From NCBI GenBank assembly GCA_937910835.1, contig CALEMG010000377.1, positions 1-12,348 on the forward strand: a stretch of DNA of 12,348 nucleotides. The letters are read 5' to 3'. The notes beneath the pieces are model-generated. The model was not told where the DNA came from and made no database searches. It saw only the letters and a list, made by a program, of their open reading frames with translations. Of this stretch, positions 1 through 6,699 are shown piece by piece. Source of the DNA: an uncultured Alphaproteobacteria bacterium. GTDB lineage: Bacteria > Pseudomonadota > Alphaproteobacteria > Sneathiellales > Sneathiellaceae. The translations under genes and the position numbers were made by a program. How positions within the stretch are numbered: position 1 is the first letter of the stretch; every line of letters starts with the position of its first letter.

Positions 1-179
1 TTTTGCCGCTGATAATAAGTGTCAATGTCCGCCCCGGTGTGCGCTATTCGCCGAAAGTGTCCTGGTTCAAGACAACGGCGAATAACCAGACGGTTTCGGC
101 TCTTGCCCCAACGTTCAAGGCGGACCTCTCCGAAGGAGCCTGCTTCAATGACTGCCGGGTCGAGGTGACGGCCGCCTGA
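1..179 (+). CDS. 3' end of an unrecognised protein (partial)
   Basis: An open frame enters from the left edge (first complete codon at 3) and stops at TGA 177-179, giving 58 visible C-terminal residues. The tail is polar, with one short hydrophobic stretch (LPLIISV) at the visible start, a VSWFKTTANNQ segment, two cysteines close together (ACFNDC) and a final VEVTAA. The codon use resembles the neighbouring genes, and the frame ends just before a good ribosome binding site for the next gene, so I take it as a real gene end. I do not recognise the family, and no domain can be named from this fragment. The next gene starts 18 bases later on the same strand, so the two may be cotranscribed. Confidence 0.6.
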   Translation, partial: LPLIISVNVRPGVRYSPKVSWFKTTANNQTVSALAPTFKADLSEGACFNDCRVEVTAA

Positions 180-196
180 AATCCCAAGGAGATGAC

Positions 197-637
197 ATGA
201 GTGACGGGCAACGGAAACAGCTTCACGCGACGGGTGGCTGCCTCTGCGGCGGTATCCGTTTTGAGATTTATCAGCCGTTGCGCCCCGTCGTCATCTGCCA
301 TTGTAAGCAATGCCGCCAGACGGCAGGCTATATGAACGGTTTTACGGTGACGCTTCCGGAAAATCTGGTCTTCACCAAGGACGATACTTTGACTTGGTAT
401 GAGTCATCGGACGAGGCGAAGCGCGGATTCTGTAATAAATGTGGTTCCAGCATTTTCTGGACCTATAAGTCCGGAGGCAATATCGGCGTTGCGCCGGGCT
501 CCCTCGATGAACCAACAGGGCTTAGAACGGCTATGCATATCTTCACCGAATTTGCCGGGGATTATTACGAAATCACCGACGGGTTACTCCAACGACCGGG
601 ACAGCGTTACCCCGATGACATTCTGGAGCCGGATTGA
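197..637 (+). CDS. GFA/CENP-V family zinc-binding protein
   Basis: The 146-residue product has the cysteine pattern of the GFA (glutathione-dependent formaldehyde-activating) / CENP-V fold: C15 and C17 in GGCLCGG, C34, C36 and C39 in CHCKQC, and C79 and C82 in FCNKCGSSIFW. These residues normally hold two zinc ions. The length fits single-domain members of the family, which are usually cytosolic. Family members were named for formaldehyde-glutathione adduct formation, but most are of unproven function, so no specific reaction is assigned. AAGGAG at 186-191 lies five bases before the ATG and supports this start. A glycerate 2-kinase follows after 65 bases on the same strand. A link to formaldehyde released by betaine demethylation is conceivable given betAB nearby, but this is speculation. 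Confidence 0.9.
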   Translation: MSDGQRKQLHATGGCLCGGIRFEIYQPLRPVVICHCKQCRQTAGYMNGFTVTLPENLVFTKDDTLTWYESSDEAKRGFCNKCGSSIFWTYKSGGNIGVAPGSLDEPTGLRTAMHIFTEFAGDYYEITDGLLQRPGQRYPDDILEPD

Positions 638-664
638 AATACCGCTGGCCATCACACTCTGGAT

Positions 665-692
665 TCCGTTAAAAAACAGACTGTTCAACGGA
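665..692. repeat. Nested inverted repeats before the glycerate kinase start
   Basis: TCCGTT (665-670) is complementary to AACGGA (687-692). Inside this pair lies the palindrome AACAG-A-CTGTT (675-685). The two arms could form one stem with a small asymmetric bulge. It lies between the GFA-family stop (637) and the kinase ATG (703), just before the GGGA ribosome binding site at 694-697. It could be an operator, an RNA structure affecting translation, or chance. There is no U-run after it, so it is not a standard terminator. Confidence 0.35.
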
Positions 693-702
693 TGGGAATA
701 AG

Positions 703-1977
703 ATGGTTCAGGACGCGCGGGAATTTCTAGTAGAGCTATTTGAGGTGGCGGTTGCCGCCGCGGATCCGCGTAAGACCCTTGTCCGTCATCTGCCTCCCGC
801 GCCAAAGGGCCGCACGGTTGTTATCGGGGCGGGCAAGGCCGCCGCCTCCATGGCGAAGGCAGTGGAGGATAATTGGCAGGGCCCGCTCGATGGCCTCGTC
901 ATCACCCGATATGAGCATGGTCTGCCGCTGACGAAAATCAAGGTGGTGGAGGCGGGGCACCCAGTCCCTGACGCAGAAGGCGCCAAAGCCGCCGATGATA
1001 TTCTCCGCTTGCTTGACGGCCTTGACGAAGACGATCTTGTGCTCTGTCTGATTTCGGGTGGTGGTTCTTCGCTGCTTGCCAAACCAGGCGACGGGATCAC
1101 GCTCGACGAAAAGAAAGCTGTCACAATGGCGTTGCTTGCCTCCGGCGCGAATATCACCGAGATGAACACCCTGCGAAAGCATCTTTCCGCCATCAAGGGC
1201 GGGCGGCTCGCCGTCGCGGCCTATCCGGCGGAGATTATAACCCTCATGATCTCCGATGTACCGGGGGATGATCCGGCGGTGATTGCCTCCGGCCCGACGG
1301 TGCCGGATGCGACAACATCGGCGGACGCGCGGGTAGTGCTTGAAAAATACGGGATCGATATTCCACCGTCTATTGACGCCTATCTGAAGAGCCCGGCATC
1401 GGAAACACCGGAACCGAACCATCCGGCATTTGCAAATGCGCAATCCATTATGATTGCTACACCGCAAGAGTCATTGCAGGCTGCCGCCGAGATTGTCGCC
1501 GCAAAAGGGATCACGCCGGTTATCCTCGGCGATAGTATCGAGGGAGAGGCTCGTGACGTTGCCGCCGACATGGCCGCCATCGCCCGGCAGGTGAAGCTGC
1601 ATGACCAGCCCGCTGCAAAACCCTGTGTGCTGATTTCAGGCGGCGAGACAACGGTGACGGTTAAAAGCGAGGGTAGCGAGACAGGACGTGGCGGGCGCAA
1701 TGCGGAATTTTTGCTCGCTCTTGCGGATCATCTGGACGGGTTGGAAGGGGTCTATGCGCTCGCCTGTGATACGGACGGGATTGACGGGACGGAGGATAAC
1801 GCCGGTGCGATCATTGCGCCCGATACCCTCGCGCGCGCGGCAAATGACGGTATCAACGTGAAGGAATATCTCGCCCGACATGACAGCTATAGCCTGTTTG
1901 ATGCCCTTGGCGATCTTATCAAGACCGGACCGACCAGAACAAACGTCAATGATTTCCGGGCGATCCTGATCCTCTGA
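703..1977 (+). CDS. Glycerate 2-kinase (MOFRL family)
   Basis: This 424-residue cytosolic protein matches the glycerate 2-kinase / TtuD-GckA family, which phosphorylates D-glycerate with ATP to give 2-phosphoglycerate. It has the family's two parts: an N-terminal DUF4147-type region with VIGAGKAAASM (K45), CLISGGGSSLL (about 115-125), RKHLSAIKGGRLA and ASGPTVPD (about 195-202), and a C-terminal MOFRL domain with ISGGETTVTV (311-320), GRGGRNAEF and ACDTDGIDGTEDNAGA (about 354-369). The length is typical. GGGA at 694-697 is five bases before the ATG. The role is usually to bring glycerate from serine, glyoxylate or tartrate breakdown into lower glycolysis; here it could join glycine/serine breakdown fed by tdh-kbl, which is inferred from the neighbourhood. 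Its TGA directly abuts the stop of the convergent regulator. Some relatives were once called hydroxypyruvate reductase; that name is less likely to be right. Confidence 0.92.
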   Translation: MVQDAREFLVELFEVAVAAADPRKTLVRHLPPAPKGRTVVIGAGKAAASMAKAVEDNWQGPLDGLVITRYEHGLPLTKIKVVEAGHPVPDAEGAKAADDILRLLDGLDEDDLVLCLISGGGSSLLAKPGDGITLDEKKAVTMALLASGANITEMNTLRKHLSAIKGGRLAVAAYPAEIITLMISDVPGDDPAVIASGPTVPDATTSADARVVLEKYGIDIPPSIDAYLKSPASETPEPNHPAFANAQSIMIATPQESLQAAAEIVAAKGITPVILGDSIEGEARDVAADMAAIARQVKLHDQPAAKPCVLISGGETTVTVKSEGSETGRGGRNAEFLLALADHLDGLEGVYALACDTDGIDGTEDNAGAIIAPDTLARAANDGINVKEYLARHDSYSLFDALGDLIKTGPTRTNVNDFRAILIL

Positions 1978-2553
1978 TTATATCTGCTTTCCCATCAACA
2001 CAACAAGAAGGGCGCGGGCTTCTTCTGTACCGATGTTTGCGATTTCGTGAGGTTGATCGGCGGCGTATCGGGCTGTCTCCCCTGGGCTAACCTTTTCGAC
2101 TTCATTTCCTGCTGTCACGGTGAGTTCCCCGCTAAACACGGTTAAATGTTCCGTTGTTCGCGCGGTATGGGCGTTTGATGTCATCTTGCCACCCGGCTTG
2201 ATAACTTCGTCATACCATTCCATATCATTCACTAGGCTGGCAGGGCCAAGTACTTTCAGGCTGTAATGCCCCTTCGCGTCATTGAGAACGGGGATCGATG
2301 CGCCGCTGATAACCGTCAGGCTATGCGACGGGTCATCGCCGCGCACGATATCATCGATGGTGACGCCCAACGCCTCGGCTAACCGCCAGACGGTGGCAAG
2401 GGTCGGGTTGGTTTCGTTCCGCTCGATCTGGGAGACCATGGACTTCGACACACCGCAGACCGCCGCAAGCTGATCGAGGGTGAGTTGCTTCTCTTTGCGC
2501 AGGCGATTTACGGTCGCACCAACGGCAGGAGGATTATTTAGTGTTTCTGACAT
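1978..2553 (-). CDS. XRE-family transcriptional regulator with C-terminal cupin domain
   Basis: This 191-residue protein has an N-terminal HTH_3 domain (about residues 11-68, with recognition-helix region GVSKSMVSQIERNETNP) and a C-terminal cupin_2 domain (about 115-190: IKPGGKMTSNAH, TEHLTVFSGELTV, PGETARYAADQPHEIAN). The helix-turn-helix binds DNA and the cupin usually senses a small ligand; H129, E135, H136 and H169 are candidate metal or ligand residues. This class commonly controls adjacent amino-acid, polyamine or amine catabolism genes. It is divergent from tdh-kbl with an 88-base gap holding palindromes, so control of that operon, and perhaps of itself, is the best inference. Whether it also controls betAB is open. 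The start is the ATG at 2553-2551, with only a weak GGA upstream. Its stop directly abuts the glycerate kinase stop. Confidence 0.92.
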   Translation of the reverse strand: MSETLNNPPAVGATVNRLRKEKQLTLDQLAAVCGVSKSMVSQIERNETNPTLATVWRLAEALGVTIDDIVRGDDPSHSLTVISGASIPVLNDAKGHYSLKVLGPASLVNDMEWYDEVIKPGGKMTSNAHTARTTEHLTVFSGELTVTAGNEVEKVSPGETARYAADQPHEIANIGTEEARALLVVLMGKQI

Positions 2554-2561
2554 ATTTCCAG

Positions 2562-2610
2562 TTGACAGGAATTAAATCCAATATAGTTTACAAAATACAG
2601 TATAACGGAT
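2562..2610. promoter_or_regulatory. Divergent promoter/operator region between the XRE-cupin gene and tdh
   Basis: The gap is AT-rich. A perfect TTGACA sits at 2562-2567. Directly after it is the near-palindrome GGAATTAAATCC (2568-2579, five of six pairs). Further on, TATAGT (2582-2587) begins an imperfect 23-base dyad ending at 2604, which includes ATAC-A-GTAT (2595-2603). GTTTAC (2586-2591) and GTATAAC (2600-2606) also form a loose inverted pair. TTTACA (2587-2592) and TATAAC (2601-2606) are other promoter-like hexamers, and TATACT is read on the minus strand at 2604-2599. No hexamer pair has ideal 17-base spacing, so exact promoters are not called. The region is where the cupin regulator would be expected to bind. 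Confidence 0.4.
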
Positions 2611-2641
2611 TTTTTTCCAATTGCTAGAAATTAGGTGCCCC

Positions 2642-3700
2642 ATGTTCACAATAGCCAAAACCGAAGCCGCCCGCGGTATCTGGTCCGCGTTTAAAGATCC
2701 CTTGAACGAACCGGCGCGCGGTATGGTTATGGTCGATGTGATCGCGGCCGGAATTTGCGGCACTGACTATCATATTTATAGCTGGGACAGCTGGTCGGCG
2801 GGGCGGATCAAGACACCGATGACCATCGGCCATGAGTTCGTCGGCCGCATTTCTGCGATTGGGGAAGGCGTTACCGGCTATGCAGTCGGAGACCGCGTGT
2901 CTGCTGAATGCCACATTTCATGCGGGGAATGCCATTTTTGCCGCACGGGAAATGCCCATATCTGCGAGAAGACGAGCATTATTGGCGTTGATCGCCCCGG
3001 CGCCTTCGCCGAGCAGGTTGAGGTCCCGGCGAGCAATCTCTGGCGGGTGCCGGACGCGATCCCGGATACCCATGCCGCCGTGTTCGACCCTGTCGGAAAT
3101 GCTATGCATATGGTCGCAACTGCCAAAGTTACAGCAAGGAATGTTCTTATTGTCGGCGCCGGGCCGATCGGTCTGTTCGCGGCAGCCATTGCCAAGGCCC
3201 ATGGTGCGCGTACAGTGATCCTACAGGAGCCGAACCAGGCCCGCGCAGCGATTGCGAAAAGCCTCGATCTCGATCTCGTCGTTAGTCCGCGTGATCCTGA
3301 TTGTGCCGCTCAAATTCTGGATATCACGGAGGGGCATGGCCCGGACGTGGTGCTGGAGGTGAGTGGAAACGGTGGGGCGTTGAACGCCGCACTCGAAATT
3401 GCCGCACCCGGTGCCGTTGTCGCGCTTCTCGGTATTCCGGCTGGACTGGTCGAACTGGATTTGGGCGCGAAAGTTGTTATGAAAGGTGTTAGCCTGATCG
3501 GTGTAACCGGGCGGCGCATGTATGAAACCTGGTATCAGGTGGAGGCGTTTATGCTCAAAAACCCGGAACTGATGGAGAAGGTGATTACCCATGTCCTCCC
3601 GGCGACGGATTTCAAGCGTGGTTTTGAATTGATGGATGAGGGAGCTTGCGGCAAGATCGTCCTTGACTTCCAAAAGATAGAGCAAAGATTACCTATATGA
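2642..3700 (+). CDS. tdh: L-threonine 3-dehydrogenase
   Basis: This is a 352-residue zinc-dependent medium-chain dehydrogenase that oxidises L-threonine to 2-amino-3-ketobutyrate with NAD+. The catalytic-zinc residues are C39 (AGICGTDYHIY), H64 and E65 (TIGHEFVG). The structural-zinc cysteines C94, C97, C100 and C108 lie in CGECHFCRTGNAHIC. The Rossmann loop is GAGPIG (172-177). The C-terminal GRRMYETWYQ motif is characteristic of Tdh rather than of general alcohol or sorbitol dehydrogenases. E. coli Tdh is 341 residues; the extra residues are mainly at the C-terminus. I chose ATG 2642, preceded by AGGTG at 2633-2637, over an in-frame TTG at 2621 with no ribosome binding site. The last bases overlap kbl as ATGA, so the two are translationally coupled. 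The kbl partner makes the assignment firm. Confidence 0.95.
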   Translation: MFTIAKTEAARGIWSAFKDPLNEPARGMVMVDVIAAGICGTDYHIYSWDSWSAGRIKTPMTIGHEFVGRISAIGEGVTGYAVGDRVSAECHISCGECHFCRTGNAHICEKTSIIGVDRPGAFAEQVEVPASNLWRVPDAIPDTHAAVFDPVGNAMHMVATAKVTARNVLIVGAGPIGLFAAAIAKAHGARTVILQEPNQARAAIAKSLDLDLVVSPRDPDCAAQILDITEGHGPDVVLEVSGNGGALNAALEIAAPGAVVALLGIPAGLVELDLGAKVVMKGVSLIGVTGRRMYETWYQVEAFMLKNPELMEKVITHVLPATDFKRGFELMDEGACGKIVLDFQKIEQRLPI

Positions 3701-4890
3701 CGAATAACTTGATTAACAGGCTCACGGCGGATCTTGCAGCTGCCGACCGAAATGGAACCTACAAGAAGCTGAAAACCATCGAAGGGCCGATCGGTGACCG
3801 TATCCGGCTCAAAGATGAGGGCGAGGTCACGCTTCTGTCTTCCAATGATTACCTTGGGTTCGCCAATCATCCGGTTGTTGTGGAAGCCGCGCGTGACGCT
3901 TTGTTGAGATACGGGGCGAGCACAGCCTCTGTCCGCTTTATCTGCGGAACACAGGATGTCCATCAAACTCTTGAAACTGATCTTGCGCGTTTTCATGGGA
4001 CCGAAGCGGCGCTCACCTATTCGTCCTGTTGGGCTGCGAACACAGGTTTGTTCGCCGCAATCTGCGGTGCGGGCGATGTGATCCTGTCGGACGAGCTGAA
4101 CCATGCAAGCCTGATCGACGGCATTCGGGCGACCGCGAAGGATGTGGTGCGGGGTGTCTATAAACATAGCGATATGGCGGATCTGGAAGCGAAACTCCAA
4201 AAACATATTGATGCACCGTCGCGCCTTATCGTGACGGACGGCGTCTTCTCGATGGAAGGGGATATTGCGCCGCTTAATAAAATCGTCGCCCTTGCGGAAA
4301 AATATGACGCGCTTGTCGTGCTCGATGATAGTCACGGCCTTGGCGTCATGGGTGAGACCGGCCATGGTACGGCGGAGCATTTCGGTGTTATGGACAAAAT
4401 CGACATTTTCACCGGCACGCTCGGCAAGGCGCTTGGCGCGGGCACAGGCGGCTTTGTCGCAGGACCAAAGGCGGTCACCGAAACTTTGATCCAGAAATCG
4501 CGACCGCACCTCTTTTCAAACGCATTACCCGCGAGCGTCGCGGCGGCGGGCAGCAAATCACTCGAATTGTTGGAAGATGATCCGAACCGGGTTCAGGCAC
4601 TGCAACGCAAGGCTGCGGGCTTCCGCGCGCGGTTAAGGGCGCTTGGTCTGAGCCCGCTTGATGGCGACAGTGCCGTGGTACCGGTAATTGTCGGAGAAAC
4701 GGCGACCGCGATCCAACTCGCGGGTGAGATGCTGGAGAAGGGTATTTTCGTCACCGGTTTCGGTTTTCCCGTTGTACCGGAAGGGGAGGCCCGGCTCCGG
4801 TTCCAGATTTCTGCGGCTCACTCAGCGGCGGAGCTGGAAGAGGCTGCAACCGCACTCTCGGATCTCCTTGTGACGTCATCCGCCGCATAA
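3697..4890 (+). CDS. kbl: 2-amino-3-ketobutyrate CoA ligase (glycine C-acetyltransferase)
   Basis: This 397-residue PLP enzyme of the alpha-oxoamine synthase family cleaves 2-amino-3-ketobutyrate with CoA to glycine and acetyl-CoA, completing the threonine pathway started by Tdh. Visible residues are NDYLGFANHP (about 50-59), ASVRFICGTQDVH (77-89), H136 in LNHASLIDG, D210 and H213 in VLDDSHGLG, the PLP lysine K244 in TGTLGKALGAG, the RPHLFSNALP segment, and the C-terminal VTGFGFPVVPEGEARLR. The Kbl-type features and the adjacent tdh favour this over BioF, HemA or serine palmitoyltransferase. Length matches the E. coli enzyme (398). The ATG overlaps the tdh stop (ATGA, 3697-3700) and lacks a strong ribosome binding site, which fits translational coupling. 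A hairpin follows before betA. Confidence 0.95.
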   Translation: MTNNLINRLTADLAAADRNGTYKKLKTIEGPIGDRIRLKDEGEVTLLSSNDYLGFANHPVVVEAARDALLRYGASTASVRFICGTQDVHQTLETDLARFHGTEAALTYSSCWAANTGLFAAICGAGDVILSDELNHASLIDGIRATAKDVVRGVYKHSDMADLEAKLQKHIDAPSRLIVTDGVFSMEGDIAPLNKIVALAEKYDALVVLDDSHGLGVMGETGHGTAEHFGVMDKIDIFTGTLGKALGAGTGGFVAGPKAVTETLIQKSRPHLFSNALPASVAAAGSKSLELLEDDPNRVQALQRKAAGFRARLRALGLSPLDGDSAVVPVIVGETATAIQLAGEMLEKGIFVTGFGFPVVPEGEARLRFQISAAHSAAELEEAATALSDLLVTSSAA

Positions 4891-4945
4891 AAAAGAGTGG
4901 CGTGGTTGTTTTAGTCAACGTCGTCCTTTAAACAGAGAGGGTCGC

Positions 4946-4979
4946 GGGAGCCATCTATAGTTGGCTCCCTTACTTTTAT
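4946..4979 (+). terminator. Hairpin between kbl and betA, probable intrinsic terminator
   Basis: GGGAGCCA (4946-4953) pairs perfectly with TGGCTCCC (4962-4969) around an 8-base loop. A broken T-run follows (TTACTTTTAT, 4970-4979). The stem is strong but the T-run is interrupted, so termination may be partial. It lies 55 bases after the kbl stop and ends about 20 bases before the betA ATG. Confidence 0.55.
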
Positions 4980-4998
4980 GTGATCCGAGATCGGGGCA

Positions 4999-6665
4999 AT
5001 GGCGGGACAGCAGGCATATGACTATGTGATTATCGGTGCGGGCTCCGCTGGTGCCGTACTCGCCAATCGCCTGAGCGAGAACCCGGAGATCTCCGTCCTC
5101 TTGCTGGAGGCGGGCGGGAGCGGCCCTTGGTGGGACTGGCGCATCCATATGCCCTCGGCTTTAAGCTATCCGATGCATTCACCTTCGCTTGCTTGGCAGT
5201 ATTACACTGAACCGCAGGCACATCTGGACGGCCGGAAAATATACTGGCCGCGTGGGAAAGTGCTGGGCGGTTCCTCCGCGATTAACGGCATGTGCTATGT
5301 GCGCGGGAATGCGCTTGACTATGACGGCTGGGCGAAGGATCCGTCGCTTGAGAATTGGGCCTATGCCGATTGTTTGCCGTATTTTAAGAAGGCGGAGACT
5401 TACGATCGCGGCGCGGATGAATATCGCGGCGGGGACGGGCCACTTAATGTGTCCGTCGGACCTTGCGAAAATCCTCTTTATCATGCCTGGATGGAGGCGG
5501 GACAGCAGGCGGGCTATCCCTTCACCGATGATATGAACGGGTTCCAGCAGGAAGGCGTCGGTCGCATGGACATGACCGTGCATCAGGGCAAGAGATGGAG
5601 CACGGCGCACGCCTATCTCAAGCCCGCGATGGGCCGCAAGAACCTCGCCATCCTGACTGGCGCCAACACTCGCCGCATTCTTTTCGAAAAGACCCGCGCG
5701 AGCGGTGTTGAATATCATCGGGGCGGCATCCTGCATCAGGTCACGGCGGTGCGGGAGGTAATCTCGGCGGCGGGCGCGATCAACTCGCCTCATTTGTTGA
5801 TGATTTCGGGGATCGGGCATGCGGATGATCTTAAGAAAAATGATCTGCCGGTTGTCGCCGACCTGCCCGGCGTCGGACAAAATTTGCAGGACCATCTGGA
5901 ACTTTATGTACAGCAGGAATGCACTCAGCCGATCACGCTTTATAAGGTGATGTCGCCGATCGCAAAAATGAAAGTCGGACTGGAATGGATGTTTCTAAAA
6001 AAAGGCCTCGGCGCGACCAATCATTTCGAGGCGGGCGGCTTCATCCGAAGCGAGCCGGGCGTCGAGTATCCAAACCTACAATATCACTTCCTGCCCATGG
6101 CAGTGCGCTATGATGGCGGCAACCCGACAGATCGGCATGGGTATCAGGCTCATGTCGGGCCGATGCGCTCCACTAGCCGGGGCTATATGTCGCTCAGAAG
6201 CGGGGATATCGACGACGCGCCGATCCTGCAGCCGAATTACTGTGAGACGGAGCAGGACCGCCGCGAGTTGCGCGACGGGGTGAAGCTGACGCGGGAAATC
6301 TTCGCGCAGGCAGGCTTTGATCCTTATCGCGGGGCGGAACTCGCGCCGGGAGCGGAGGTGAGGACCGATGCCGAGATCGACACTTTCGTGCGAGAGTCGG
6401 TGGAAACAGCCTATCACCCAAGCTGTACCTGCAAAATGGGAAGCGATGAGATGGCCGTTGTTGATGGCGCAGGAAAGTCCATGGTGTTGAAAAACTGCGC
6501 GTGGTCGACAGCTCCATCATGCCGCATATCACTAGCGGAAACCTGAACGCGCCGACCATCATGCTGGCGGAGAAAATTGCGGATGCAATCAAAGGCGTTC
6601 CGGCGCTGGCGCCAAGTGACGCGCCCGTCTACCGGGCGGCGGACTGGCAGGATAAACAACGCTGA
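4999..6665 (+). CDS. betA: Choline dehydrogenase BetA, interrupted by a single-base frameshift near the C-terminus
   Basis: This GMC-family flavoprotein oxidises choline to betaine aldehyde, the first step of glycine betaine synthesis. It shows the FAD-binding GAGSAG (13-18) with E37 at the end of the second strand, the first GMC signature around GKVLGGSSAINGM, the second (GAINSPHLLMISGIG), and active-site H473 in AYHPSCTCKMG. The initial frame stops at 6546 after 515 residues, with an atypical tail after DGAGK. From about 6477 the next frame reads VHGVEKLRVVDSSIMP, then GNLNAPTIMLAEKIADAIKG, and stops at 6663-6665. Restoring one base gives about 555 residues, close to E. coli BetA (556). The downstream part carries N517, 44 residues after H473, as in other choline-oxidising GMC enzymes. 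The unshifted product would lack it. The coding is otherwise clean, so a recent mutation or a sequencing error is likelier than an old pseudogene. The start matches the family; its ribosome binding site is weak. Confidence 0.9.
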
Positions 6666-6688
6666 GAAATCGAACAGAAATCAGACCC

Positions 6689-6695
6689 AAGGAAG
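6689..6695 (+). promoter_or_regulatory. Ribosome binding site that fixes the betB start
   Basis: AAGGAAG ends four bases before ATG 6700. This supports 6700 over the in-frame ATG at 6577, which would add 41 residues translated from the shifted end of betA. Confidence 0.75.
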
Positions 6696-6699
6696 ATTG

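Noticed and set aside
399..701. 100-codon open frame on + overlapping the GFA-family gene
   Set aside because: It overlaps a clear zinc-protein gene out of frame and has no recognisable domain.
2621..2641. Extended tdh start at TTG 2621
   Set aside because: It has no ribosome binding site. ATG 2642 has AGGTG upstream and matches the family N-terminus.
3535..4509. Open frame of 324 codons on the minus strand opposite tdh/kbl
   Set aside because: It is antisense to two unmistakable genes, has no recognisable domain and no ribosome binding site, and its composition mirrors the + strand coding bias.
6577..6699. Extended betB start at ATG 6577
   Set aside because: This segment is the shifted C-terminal coding of betA read in another frame. 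ATG 6700 has AAGGAAG upstream and gives the normal BetB N-terminus and length.
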